Shown piece after piece: positions 25,329 through 33,618 of a stretch of DNA of 43,009 nucleotides. The position numbers were made by a program, and so were the translations under genes. Every line of letters starts with the position of its first letter. The first letter of the stretch is position 1. The DNA is from Bacteroidales bacterium UBA1077. GTDB lineage: Bacteria; Bacteroidota; Bacteroidia; Bacteroidales; UBA932. The notes beneath the pieces were generated by a model. That model saw only the letters and a list, made by a program, of their open reading frames with translations. It had not been told where the DNA came from and did not search any database. The stretch is from contig DCCQ01000028.1 in the NCBI GenBank assembly GCA_002314195.1, positions 4,240 through 47,248 of the forward strand, given 5' to 3'.

Positions 25329-26543
25329 ATGATTGATATGGAACTTTCAGACATTCGCCCTCTCATTGAATTTTATCACAGCAAGCTATCACAAGTATCG
25401 CTTGATTTCAAACGCTATTTGTACAATAAGATTAATTGGAAGGCCAGAATAATTGGCATCCGGGGCGAGCGGGGTGTGGGTAAGACAACAATGCTTATCC
25501 AACGAATAAAGGAGAAGTACACAAACCCTGATGACACAATCTACATATCATTGGATCATCTTTGGTTCAAAACGCACTCTCTTCAGGAACTGATAGGATT
25601 TCTGTACAATCGTGGAATCAATGAATTCTACATAGACGAAGTGCATAAATACGAGGACTGGAGCCGCATAATCAAGAACCTCTACGATCAATATGCCAAT
25701 CTTAGAGTTATCTACACTGGTTCGTCAATGCTTGAACTGGACAATTCAATCGTGGATATGTCCAGACGGCAGACACCTTACATCCTTAAAGGGATGTCAT
25801 TCCGCGAATTTCTGGAATATGACGGCATCATTGACATTCCGGCATATAGTCTTAAAGATATTCTTTCCCACCATAACACAATATCGCTGGACATTGTGCC
25901 ACACATGAAAGTTCTACGAGAATTTGACAACTACCTTCATTTTGGAGTATATCCTTTCTATAAAGAGGCCGGTGATGATTTCTTGGCGATGTTGCAGAAC
26001 GTGGTCAAACTTGTTGTGGAAAGCGACCTTCCGGCTGTGGAGAAGGTGTCCTACCCCACCATCGACAAATGCAAGAAACTATTTATGATCATCGCGGAGA
26101 ATGTCCCTCTGCAACCCAACACGGAAAAACTGGCTTCATCTATGAGCACAACCAGAAACACTCTCCTCTCCCTTCTCTATAAACTGGATGAGGCAGAAAT
26201 TCTGAACCTTCTCACAACAGAACTTAAGAATTACAAAAGACTGGTCAATCCTGAAAAAATCTATCTTGGAAACACCAATCTTATGTATGCGTTTTCTCCA
26301 AAGATCAACATTGGAACCATGCGCGAAACGTTCTTCATCAACCAAATGTCCGCGGTATCTTCCGTGCAGATGCCGGCAAAAGGAGATTTTCTTGTTGATG
26401 GCGACTATCTGTTTGAGATAGGCGGCGACAATAAAAATTTTGAACAAATCGCAGACATGCCCACAAGTTACCTTGGCATTGACGGTATAGAGACCGGCTA
26501 CGGCAACCGCATCCCTCTATGGATGTTCGGACTATTGTACTAA
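25329..26543 (+). CDS. AAA_14/DUF4143 ATP-binding protein (second)
   Basis: A 404-aa relative of the protein at 2645-3931 with little sequence identity. The start is the ATG at 25329; a TTG four codons earlier and the ATG at 25338 are less likely. The P-loop is IRGERGVGKTT, Walker B is EFYIDEVHKYEDW, and sensor segment VIYTGSSMLEL follows. A winged-helix-like middle precedes the DUF4143 C-terminus, where FLVDGDYLFEIGGDNK holds the degenerate nuclease-like core. It occupies the gap between the anSME and the outer-membrane remnant, as the other DUF4143 gene does in the decayed copy. Function unknown; such genes are common single-gene cargo in Bacteroidales and archaea. Confidence 0.87.
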   Translation: MIDMELSDIRPLIEFYHSKLSQVSLDFKRYLYNKINWKARIIGIRGERGVGKTTMLIQRIKEKYTNPDDTIYISLDHLWFKTHSLQELIGFLYNRGINEFYIDEVHKYEDWSRIIKNLYDQYANLRVIYTGSSMLELDNSIVDMSRRQTPYILKGMSFREFLEYDGIIDIPAYSLKDILSHHNTISLDIVPHMKVLREFDNYLHFGVYPFYKEAGDDFLAMLQNVVKLVVESDLPAVEKVSYPTIDKCKKLFMIIAENVPLQPNTEKLASSMSTTRNTLLSLLYKLDEAEILNLLTTELKNYKRLVNPEKIYLGNTNLMYAFSPKINIGTMRETFFINQMSAVSSVQMPAKGDFLVDGDYLFEIGGDNKNFEQIADMPTSYLGIDGIETGYGNRIPLWMFGLLY

Positions 26544-26582
26544 TTTGTTGTAAACGTCTCACGTAAGAAGCCAAACACCTGC

Positions 26583-26868
26583 TCAGAACCTGAACACTCC
26601 GGAGTCAAAGTCCGAGTTCTCAAGGCTCTTGGCGGAGTGGTTTTCCTTGCCGCGCTGGAAGAACCAGGAGATGGTGAAGCCGAACTCGCGGTTTTTGGTA
26701 CGGAGATTTGTCTGTGTCACGTGATGGACAGGAGCCAAGGAAACCGTCTCGTTGGAGTACTTGTCATCGTAGAACGGGAACAGGTACGACACCTTCTCCA
26801 GCCCCTTTCTGTACGGTCCGTCCAGCATCTTCCCACCGAAGGTCAGCCTACAGGATAGGTAACTATTC
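26583..26868 (-). pseudogene. Remnant of the C-terminus of an outer-membrane beta-barrel gene (copy B)
   Basis: An open minus-strand segment reads RLTFGGKMLDGPYRKG..., TNLRTKNREFGFTISWFF, and ends SDFDSGVFRF with a stop at 26583. Alternating hydrophobic residues and the terminal Phe fit the last strands of a TonB-dependent or OMP_b-brl-type barrel. The only Met, at 26828, lies mid-strand, and no signal peptide or upstream part remains. The same terminus exists as copy A at 4054. Confidence 0.65.
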
Positions 26869-26902
26869 GGTTGTAAAACAGCGACTTAGCTGCCACGGAG
26901 CG

Positions 26903-28360
26903 TCATCGAACCTCCTCAATGGAGCGGATGCCGTCGCGGGAGAGGTCGATGCGGAAGCGTTTGAACTCGGCGGTGTTGTCGTACTGGTACTGTAGGACGA
27001 GGTTGAGATAGTAGTCACGGTCGCACTCGATGGTCTGGACGGAGCCGTCGTCACCGAGGGTGCGCATCATGGTTGTGGGGTTGTCCATCTTCTTGATGAA
27101 GTTGGTGACATTCAAGCGGATGATGTCGTTGATGCCGCTGAAGGAATATTCAGAATTGGCCTGTAGTTTTTCCCTGTCGATGTGGACGGACTTGCGGTAG
27201 AGGATGATTTTCTCGGCGGTGACGTTGCTGCTCTCGACATCGGTCAGATGCGAGCTGTTGCGCAGGGTCATCACGTCAGCCGGGACCTTTTCAGGCTCGA
27301 TGAAGTCCACGCCTTCCTTCAGCCAACCGAGCTCTGTGTCCTTGTGGATGATCTTCGCTTTGTTGTCGAAGTACTTGCTGCCGACACGATGGGCGAAATA
27401 GTAGCGCATCAGCTCTTTGATGCGGTCTTTCAGCATGTAGCTGATAATGAGGGCGATAAACAGCGGAAGGGTCAGCGAGCCGAACTTCCGTTGGAAGGCG
27501 AAGCTCACAACTGTGGCGAACAGCATCGCGACTCCCGCGGCTATGCTGAAATAGAGCTGCTCCACAATCACCCCGTCCCGTCGCTTCGGAGCGCGGAGGT
27601 AAAGGTCGCTCTCAATATACTTCTTAAGGATGCTGAAGCGATGGATGAATATGCGGTTGTGCAGCCGGTCGTCCTTCCGGATCTCCGGGTAGCCCAGCTG
27701 CTTCATGTGCTTTCCGACCCTGCGGTAAAGGTCGGCTGCCTTGCCGGCCAGCTCATCCAACTTTCTGTCCCTCAACCACTCTATAAGTTCAAGAATATGC
27801 TTGCACGTGATGTCGCAGAGAAATTCGTCTCCGCAAAGGTACATCCTCATCACGTCTTCGGGGACCGTCGGGGCGTTGATGATGGAGCGCAGCCGGACAT
27901 ATTCATCACAGATTCTTTCCGCATTGGCGATGAAGCCCTCGCACAGGTTTTCCGTGTCCGAGCCGATCCGGTTCTGCTTGATGTGGGCCAGTTCGTCACG
28001 CAGGGCGCTCTTGACGATGGCGGCGAACATCTTGATCTGGTACTCATATTCAGAGATCAGGGTTCGGGTCGGGTTGGAGGCCATTTTGGTGAAAGCTTCA
28101 CGGATGTTGTGAAGCGGCACCGCTGGGCCTTCGGCTATCTCCCGGAGCAGGAAAACCGGAGTGATGAGACGGATGTTCGACTTGACATCCTGGTAGAACA
28201 TGTCCTTTGGGTACGTGGCCCTTGTGATGTCCAGACTGCCGGGTACGAAGAACCACATCGCCAGAGAGAAGTCGTTCATCCGCAGTTTCTTACGGGTGAC
28301 AAAACTGACTTTCAACTCTATCGAGTAACGGTCGTGGATTCTGGTGTCGATCTGGATCAT
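26903..28360 (-). CDS. Unknown 485-aa protein with two membrane spans
   Basis: I do not recognise this family. The first ~265 residues are soluble and look helical after an initial beta-rich stretch (RYSIELKVSFVTRKKL, MNDFSLAMWFFVPGSLD). Two hydrophobic spans follow (near SIAAGVAMLFATVVSFAF and LTLPLFIALIISYML), with the basic stretches RKFG between them and KDRIKELMRYYFAHR after. The C-terminal ~170 residues are soluble (VMTLRNSSHLTDVE; MMRTLGDDGSVQTIECDRDY). A short decayed copy is at 4250-4330. The gene begins 48 nt after the stop of the permease gene on the same strand. A TTG-N20-TATATTCG promoter-like pair (28396-28426) precedes it. Confidence 0.75.
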   Translation of the reverse strand: MIQIDTRIHDRYSIELKVSFVTRKKLRMNDFSLAMWFFVPGSLDITRATYPKDMFYQDVKSNIRLITPVFLLREIAEGPAVPLHNIREAFTKMASNPTRTLISEYEYQIKMFAAIVKSALRDELAHIKQNRIGSDTENLCEGFIANAERICDEYVRLRSIINAPTVPEDVMRMYLCGDEFLCDITCKHILELIEWLRDRKLDELAGKAADLYRRVGKHMKQLGYPEIRKDDRLHNRIFIHRFSILKKYIESDLYLRAPKRRDGVIVEQLYFSIAAGVAMLFATVVSFAFQRKFGSLTLPLFIALIISYMLKDRIKELMRYYFAHRVGSKYFDNKAKIIHKDTELGWLKEGVDFIEPEKVPADVMTLRNSSHLTDVESSNVTAEKIILYRKSVHIDREKLQANSEYSFSGINDIIRLNVTNFIKKMDNPTTMMRTLGDDGSVQTIECDRDYYLNLVLQYQYDNTAEFKRFRIDLSRDGIRSIEEVR

Positions 28361-28408
28361 AGGAATGTTCCGTTTTCAGACGCGCATCTGTTCTGCGAAT
28401 ATAGCCAA

Positions 28409-29992
28409 TTATCCCACAAAGAACAAGCCCGGAGTGATGCCCATCCATTTGAGGACGGTTTCGCCCCAGAGAAGGATGATCAGCCAGGAGATCGTCATCA
28501 TCGTGATGCCGAACTTGAACGCGTCCGTCATGCTGTACTGGTTGGTGTTGTACAGCAGGGCCGCCGGCTTGCTGTTGAAAGGCAGCACATAGACGTGCTC
28601 GATCAGCATCGAGACCGGAATCGCGAGACTTATCACCGGATAGCCGAACCGTTCGGCGATGCCCATGGCTATCGGCACAAAAATCATCGTCCTGATGGTC
28701 TTGGACTGGAAGACCAGACCTGAGTACATCATCAGGAAGGTCAGGATCACGTACAGCACCCAGAACGGGGTGTTGTCGGTGATGCCCATCGAGTCGAAGG
28801 CAGCGTTGACCATCGTGCCCGGCAGGCCGGTGATGTTAAGGCCAGCTCCCAAGGTGTAGGCTCCGGCTGAGAACAGCATCAGATGCCAAGGGATGTCAAC
28901 ATCGTTCCATTTCACGACCCCGATTCCAGGCATCAGGGCGATGACAGCTCCGATGAAAGCCACAGTCGTGGCGTCAATGCCGTGCAGGCTGTCAGTACAC
29001 CAAAGGATGAGGACGCCCATGAATATTCCAACGGCCTTCCATTCCTCGATGGTCATCTTGCCCATCGCGTCCAGCTCGGATTTAAGGCGGTCAAGTCCTC
29101 CGTCAATCTGCGGTCTCTGCTCTTCCTTCTTCATCGGGAAGAAAACGTACATTCCCATCAGAAGGCCAATTATCAGAATCAGCAGGCTCATCGGTCCGCA
29201 GGACACCAGCCAGTCGGAATAGCCGAACTGACTCGCTCCGGCCGCTCCGAAGATCAGTGATATGGCCAACAGGTGGGCTCCGCTGCCGGTGTAGAAGGCA
29301 TTGGCTCCGATGTTGACCTGGAACAGGTTCTGAATCACGAGGTTGCGCCCGAAATTGTTACGGTGTCCGTCCGAGGCTCCATAGATCGCGCAGACAACCA
29401 TGAAGATCGGGAGCATGATTGTGGCCTTGACGGTCGTGGCGGAGATGAACATCGAAAGCACAAGGTTGATGATCAGGAAACTCCACAGCACGCCTTTCGC
29501 GGTCTTTCCGAACTTGATCACGAACCACATCGCCAGACGTTTGGCGAACTTGGTCTTGACGAGCATCGAGGCGAGGACGAACGAAAGGATATTCAGCCAC
29601 ATCACGGGGTGTCCCAGTTGGGCGAACGCTTCCTTTTGGGTCGTGACTCCGCACAGGACGATGAGCAGGATGATTATCAGCGAAGTGAGGTAGTTCGGAA
29701 TCGCTTCCGTCATCCAAAGGATAAGGCCTGCCACGAATATGGCCAGCATTGCATAGTTTGACCTTATGAACGCGGGCAGGCCTATCTCGTTGAGACGCGC
29801 CAGGGCCTTTCCTGACACGGATTCAGCTGTGATGCTGTCGATGAAGCCGAAATGTCCGAACCAGTAGATAAGGACAAAGGCAAGTATGGCGAGCGGGCCG
29901 CCGAGACGCGCCATCCAGATCTCGAAGTTGCTTTTCTGCATCTTCGGGAGCTTCTCCAGGCGGTAGTTGTTCATATCTAATGGATCTGACAT
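28409..29992 (-). CDS. DASS/SLC13-family anion permease (divergent)
   Basis: A 527-aa polytopic inner-membrane protein of the divalent-anion:sodium symporter (DASS) type. ILWMTEAIPNYLTSL matches the family's teaiP segment. The two substrate/sodium-site SNT motifs are altered: the first is S184-A-T186 in FISATTVKATIMLPI, and the second is S430-K-T432 in QSKTIRTMIFVPI. The family carries sulfate, dicarboxylates or citrate. Uptake of sulfate released by the sulfatases is possible but not shown, and the altered motifs argue against assuming the usual substrate. The N-terminus has a 30-residue cytoplasmic lead before the first span. Confidence 0.85.
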   Translation of the reverse strand: MSDPLDMNNYRLEKLPKMQKSNFEIWMARLGGPLAILAFVLIYWFGHFGFIDSITAESVSGKALARLNEIGLPAFIRSNYAMLAIFVAGLILWMTEAIPNYLTSLIIILLIVLCGVTTQKEAFAQLGHPVMWLNILSFVLASMLVKTKFAKRLAMWFVIKFGKTAKGVLWSFLIINLVLSMFISATTVKATIMLPIFMVVCAIYGASDGHRNNFGRNLVIQNLFQVNIGANAFYTGSGAHLLAISLIFGAAGASQFGYSDWLVSCGPMSLLILIIGLLMGMYVFFPMKKEEQRPQIDGGLDRLKSELDAMGKMTIEEWKAVGIFMGVLILWCTDSLHGIDATTVAFIGAVIALMPGIGVVKWNDVDIPWHLMLFSAGAYTLGAGLNITGLPGTMVNAAFDSMGITDNTPFWVLYVILTFLMMYSGLVFQSKTIRTMIFVPIAMGIAERFGYPVISLAIPVSMLIEHVYVLPFNSKPAALLYNTNQYSMTDAFKFGITMMTISWLIILLWGETVLKWMGITPGLFFVG

Positions 29993-30064
29993 ATTCGGGA
30001 ATATTATTATTCAACTTTTATGATTTGAAGGTCATTTCGATGGTTGGTGATCCTGCCTGACCAA

Positions 30065-30150
30065 TGTCACTTCGACAGGCTCAGTGACCGATTGGCTTCG
30101 GAAAGTTCTGTGACCGGTTCGTTTCGGTCGCTGAGCTTGTCGAAGCGACA
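30065..30150. repeat. REP-like inverted repeat
   Basis: Arms of 26 nt (30065-30090 and 30125-30150) pair with three mismatches. Each contains a version of TTCGACAGGCTCAGTGACC. A third partial unit (GGCTCAGTGACCG) starts at 30170, just before the stop of the CYTH gene at 30189, and a degenerate one lies near 30107. It fills the gap between the CYTH gene and the permease. Very similar TTCGACAAGCTCAG repeats are common in intergenic spaces of many bacteria. Confidence 0.75.
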
Positions 30151-30188
30151 ATACAACGTTAGTCTAGCAGGCTCAGTGACCGCAGAAA

Positions 30189-30659
30189 CTACTTCCAGTT
30201 CTTGTAAGGGTTCTTCATCAGCATCGAGTTGTAGTACCTCGGATCACCGGTGACCTCCTCGCCGAGCCAAGACGGCTTGTCAAAGGCCTCGTTCTCGTCG
30301 GAAAGTTCCACTTCGGCGACCGTAAGCCCCTCGTTGTCACCATAGAACTCATCCACCTCGTAGGTGTGTTCCCCGGCCTTCACGAGGTAACGGGTCTTGT
30401 CGATGACACCAGGCTCGCAGATTTCCAGCAAAGCCTTCACATCCTCGACCGGAATCTCCTTCTCCCACTCGAAGCGGCTCGCTCCGCTGGCGTTGCCGAT
30501 ACCCTTGATGGTAATGTAACCCTTGTCACCCTTTACACGCACACGCACCGTCCTTTCCGGAACACTGCTGAGATAGCCCTGAGTGATTCTTGTAGCCTTG
30601 AACGCATCCGACTTGAAGTCGCCGTTCACCAAAAATTTCCTTTCGATTTCCTGTGCCAT
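30189..30659 (-). CDS. CYTH-domain protein (triphosphate tunnel family)
   Basis: A 156-aa canonical bacterial CYTH protein. It starts MAQEIERKFLV, the ExExK signature, and continues with the tunnel residues in RTVRVRVKGDKGYITIKG, FEWEKEIP, KTRYLV and TYEVDEFYGDNEGLTVAEVE, so most of the basic and acidic tunnel positions are present. Relatives hydrolyse inorganic triphosphate or thiamine triphosphate. It is the last gene of the six-gene phosphate-like operon, 3 nt after the stop of a divergent CYTH paralogue. Confidence 0.92.
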   Translation of the reverse strand: MAQEIERKFLVNGDFKSDAFKATRITQGYLSSVPERTVRVRVKGDKGYITIKGIGNASGASRFEWEKEIPVEDVKALLEICEPGVIDKTRYLVKAGEHTYEVDEFYGDNEGLTVAEVELSDENEAFDKPSWLGEEVTGDPRYYNSMLMKNPYKNWK

Positions 30660-30662
30660 AAT

Positions 30663-31307
30663 CTATTCGTTAGCAAGTGGTTTGTCAATCATTCCTATAA
30701 CACGCTTGATGGCCTGGAGGTAGTTGATGTTCTCCACGCCCTCAAGGCCGACATCCTTGATGGTCTTCTTGATGTCCTCGATCTCTGTGGACTCGCTGTT
30801 GATGGTCACGACCTTGGCCCCGTTGATCAGCACGTTGCCGACCTCGCAGATCGTGTCGTTGACCATGTAGCCGAATCTCTGCTTGTGGACCCTCACAGCA
30901 GCGAGATCTGGGTTTGCCTTTACCATGGCGATGAACTCCTCGTAGGTGTAGGAGTCCTTCGTCAGCTTAGGCATCTCGACCATGAACGCAGGGAAAACCT
31001 CCTCCTCAAGCACCTTGGCGCTGATCGGGAACTCGCCTTTCATCAGCGGATTCCACTGTTCAAGACCATCGACTGTCTGTACGTAGGTCTTGATGTCCAT
31101 CTTTCCGTTACGGATCTTTGTGTTGTTGATGTCATTCTTGCGGGAGATGATGTAGATCTCGTCGCTTGACCGCTCCCAAACCTTCTCAGGAACCGGAACC
31201 GACAGACGCGCCATCCTCTTGTGAGCCTCACAGAAATCCTGTCCGAACGAGCGGAACTCGAAGCGAGGTTTTGAGATCTCGCCGATTTTCATTTCTTCTT
31301 TTGCCAT
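30663..31307 (-). CDS. Divergent CYTH-like protein
   Basis: A 214-aa protein starting at the ATG 31307 (MAKEEMKIGEISKPRFEFRS); an upstream in-frame TTG is less likely. There is no signal or membrane span. EIYIISRKNDINNTKIRNGK followed by MDIKT and, later, AAVRVHKQRFGYMVNDTICEV, KVVTINSEST and NYLQAIKRVIGM follow the order of CYTH strands and helices, but the ExExK start is only hinted at (RFEFRS). So it is probably a remote CYTH or VTC-like triphosphate-binding protein. Its position next to a true CYTH gene supports this. The segment GLEQWNPLMKGEFPI is distinctive. Function unknown. Confidence 0.65.
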   Translation of the reverse strand: MAKEEMKIGEISKPRFEFRSFGQDFCEAHKRMARLSVPVPEKVWERSSDEIYIISRKNDINNTKIRNGKMDIKTYVQTVDGLEQWNPLMKGEFPISAKVLEEEVFPAFMVEMPKLTKDSYTYEEFIAMVKANPDLAAVRVHKQRFGYMVNDTICEVGNVLINGAKVVTINSESTEIEDIKKTIKDVGLEGVENINYLQAIKRVIGMIDKPLANE

Positions 31308-31339
31308 AGCAATCAATTATTTATGAATATATTATTAAA

Positions 31340-32158
31340 TTATTCCAAACCCTCGACCTTGTCGCTTGTCTCGTTAGCATTCTTGGCGGAAGGGGTGGCG
31401 GAAGTGAAGTACCATTCACCGGTTCCGTCGGGAACACGACTGTAGGATGCACTGGCCTTCTTGACAAAGTTTACAAGATTGAAGCAGTCAAGACTGGAGC
31501 CCTTAGGGTCAAACAGTTCAACCTTAACGGCTTTCTTTGCGGAAAGGCCAGAACCGAAGAAGTAGTCAGCCGGGTGCTCCGCGTGATCTGCCTGAACATC
31601 CGTGCTGTAAAGCAGGATAAACTCTCCTGGCCTCAGAATGGCGGAAGGGGCTGTCCAAACATCCTTACCGTCTTTCTGGAGGGATATTCCTTTAATCCTG
31701 ATCTCCTCCTTGCCTTTGTTGTAGATCTCGATGAACTTATCGTTGCCGTTGAGTTCGTTCAGAGCCAGACCAGTGTAGTCAATCGGGACCTCACCGACGG
31801 TGTAGGAGACCTCCTGCGAGCACATTGTGTTCCCTTCCGTGCTGGCTTCGATGTGATAGACAACTTTTGTCCCGACAGCCGCGGCGGGGATTGTTCCTGA
31901 ATATTCATTCTTGGAGCCAGTCATGGCAACTGTCTTCTCAGACTCAGAGCCAGCTTTGTACTTGAGTTCCACCTTGGTGATCTCCACAAGAGCGGAGATT
32001 TTTGCGGTCACGGTCACATCGTCATCCTCTGTGTAGGCGACCGTGTTCTTGATCTCGGAGACACTCGCGACATCATAGACCTTATCCTCAACGCATGAGG
32101 CAAATCCGGCGAGACAGAGAGCCAACGCCGAAAACAATGCTATCTTTTTCATATTCAT
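31340..32158 (-). CDS. Lamin-tail-domain lipoprotein
   Basis: A 272-aa lipoprotein (MNMKKIALFSALALCLAGFASC, Cys 22; the Met at 32152 is an alternative start). An Ig-like part (about 40-130) is followed by a lamin-tail (LTD) beta-sandwich: LALNELNGNDKFIEIYNKGK, IRIKGISLQKDGK, LRPGEFILLYS, and a close in SRVPDGTGEWYF. LTDs on bacterial surface proteins often accompany nucleases or phosphatases and act in binding. It lies between the porin and the CYTH genes, 17 nt after the porin stop. The role within the operon is unknown. Confidence 0.85.
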   Translation of the reverse strand: MNMKKIALFSALALCLAGFASCVEDKVYDVASVSEIKNTVAYTEDDDVTVTAKISALVEITKVELKYKAGSESEKTVAMTGSKNEYSGTIPAAAVGTKVVYHIEASTEGNTMCSQEVSYTVGEVPIDYTGLALNELNGNDKFIEIYNKGKEEIRIKGISLQKDGKDVWTAPSAILRPGEFILLYSTDVQADHAEHPADYFFGSGLSAKKAVKVELFDPKGSSLDCFNLVNFVKKASASYSRVPDGTGEWYFTSATPSAKNANETSDKVEGLE

Positions 32159-32175
32159 AATGTTTTATCAATCAA

Positions 32176-33585
32176 TTAGAAAGCAACCTGGAAACGCATT
32201 GCGAGCATGTGGTAGTCAACACCTGCCTTGCCAGCCTTCTCTACCACTTGAGTGTAGTCCTTGGTAGGATTGCCGTCCGCATCGTGGCCAACGAAGAGCT
32301 TTCCCTTGCCGTTGGCGTAGCGGTCGTTGTTGTTGTACTGGTAGTTGATCACGAACTTCACGTTCTTGGTCGGATAAAAGTTGATTCCGAAGCTGAACGC
32401 CTCAGCGCTTCCTCCGAAGTAATCGGCTGTGTTGAAGTCGCAATATTCATAACGCACGGCAAGTTCCACATCGCCCCAAGAGCGACCCGGAGTGATTCTG
32501 GTCGGCTTGGCTCCGTCATAGTCGTAGTTCTGGCGGCCACCGAAGAGAAGGTAAGATGCCTGAGCGTACCAACCGTCCGCCCACTGTGTGCCGAGGTTGT
32601 TTATCTTCTTGTCAAGGAAAGCTCCTCTTGTGAGGTACGCACCTTCATAACGCAGACCTTTGTAGAAACCGGCAAGTTCGGCTGTCCATGCGAGCTCATG
32701 GTCAAGACCGGTGATCACGTCTGTGTCAAGATATTTCTTTCTGTTGATGCTCGTGCTGTTTCGGCTGCTGTAACGAGCAACTCCGTAAGCATCGGTAGAT
32801 GTGACCTTCGGCTCACGATATGAAATGGCGCCACCAAGATGGAGAGCAGACTCAGTGCACTTGTACAGAGGACGGAAGACAACCTTTCCTGTGTAGGAAA
32901 GCCCAACGTTGCGGCCAAGATCCTTATTGTTGTCTTTCATCGCAGTAGCCTCCTCGGATCCTTTGAGTTCCGGCCCGAACACGCCACCGGCAACCCAGAA
33001 CCATTTGTTTGAATATGTCAGATTCAATCCCATGTGCCTTGACGGAGCAAGGGACGTGACCATCGGGCGCTCCATGAACATCAAGTAGCGAGAGGTGGTG
33101 TTGCGCTGGATGGAGAAGGATTCCTTGAAGTTTCCTGCCTTGATCTCAAGCCCCGGAACACCATTATAGGCCAGGATGGCGTCTTTGAGCTCACAGATTC
33201 CGTCAGCCCAGTCTGTGTCAACCTCTCCGTACCAATTCTTGTCCAACTGAGCCTTGACAGCGAAACGGGCGCGGCGGATTGACATCCCGTTTCCGATGTG
33301 GTTAGGATTGTCTTTCCCGTCAAGTTGGGAAGATGTGAAGTCCGGACCTCCGAAAAAGACAGCGGCGTCACCTTGCACACGGATGTCGAACCACATTTTA
33401 TAGTCGATCTTCTTGGCATCCAGCACCATGATTCCATCCTGAATCTTTACTTGACCCGGTGTGGTGTTGACTCGCTGGCCGTACTGGTTCAACTCTACCT
33501 CTGAATCCTTCTTGGTGTCCGTTGTCTGGGCGGACAACGAGACAGTCAGAAAGGCAGCCAGAGAAACAAACATAAATCTTTTCAT
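32176..33585 (-). CDS. Porin O/P family outer-membrane channel
   Basis: A 469-aa protein with signal peptide MKRFMFVSLAAFLTVSLSA and an outer-membrane barrel of the phosphate-selective porin O/P family. It has the typical IRRARFAVKAQLDKNWYGEV, GLEIKAGNFKESFSIQR, SLAPSRHMGLNLTYSNKWF, and near the end AFSFGINFYPTKNVKFVINY, with the terminal Phe in MRFQVAF. OprO and OprP conduct phosphate and polyphosphate. In Bacteroidales the family is broader, but here its neighbours (DUF47, PiT-like, CYTH) support a phosphate or polyphosphate role. It starts 33 nt after the stop of the PiT-like/LuxR gene. Confidence 0.9.
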   Translation of the reverse strand: MKRFMFVSLAAFLTVSLSAQTTDTKKDSEVELNQYGQRVNTTPGQVKIQDGIMVLDAKKIDYKMWFDIRVQGDAAVFFGGPDFTSSQLDGKDNPNHIGNGMSIRRARFAVKAQLDKNWYGEVDTDWADGICELKDAILAYNGVPGLEIKAGNFKESFSIQRNTTSRYLMFMERPMVTSLAPSRHMGLNLTYSNKWFWVAGGVFGPELKGSEEATAMKDNNKDLGRNVGLSYTGKVVFRPLYKCTESALHLGGAISYREPKVTSTDAYGVARYSSRNSTSINRKKYLDTDVITGLDHELAWTAELAGFYKGLRYEGAYLTRGAFLDKKINNLGTQWADGWYAQASYLLFGGRQNYDYDGAKPTRITPGRSWGDVELAVRYEYCDFNTADYFGGSAEAFSFGINFYPTKNVKFVINYQYNNNDRYANGKGKLFVGHDADGNPTKDYTQVVEKAGKAGVDYHMLAMRFQVAF

Positions 33586-33618
33586 ACTTTACAACATTAA
33601 GTGATTAATAATTATTGG

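Noticed and set aside
27182..28723. A 513-codon plus-strand frame over the 485-aa gene and permease
   Set aside because: It crosses two minus-strand genes. Its translation is rich in Asp, Val and His, as in complement shadows. The minus-strand frames have membrane spans and, for the permease, family motifs.
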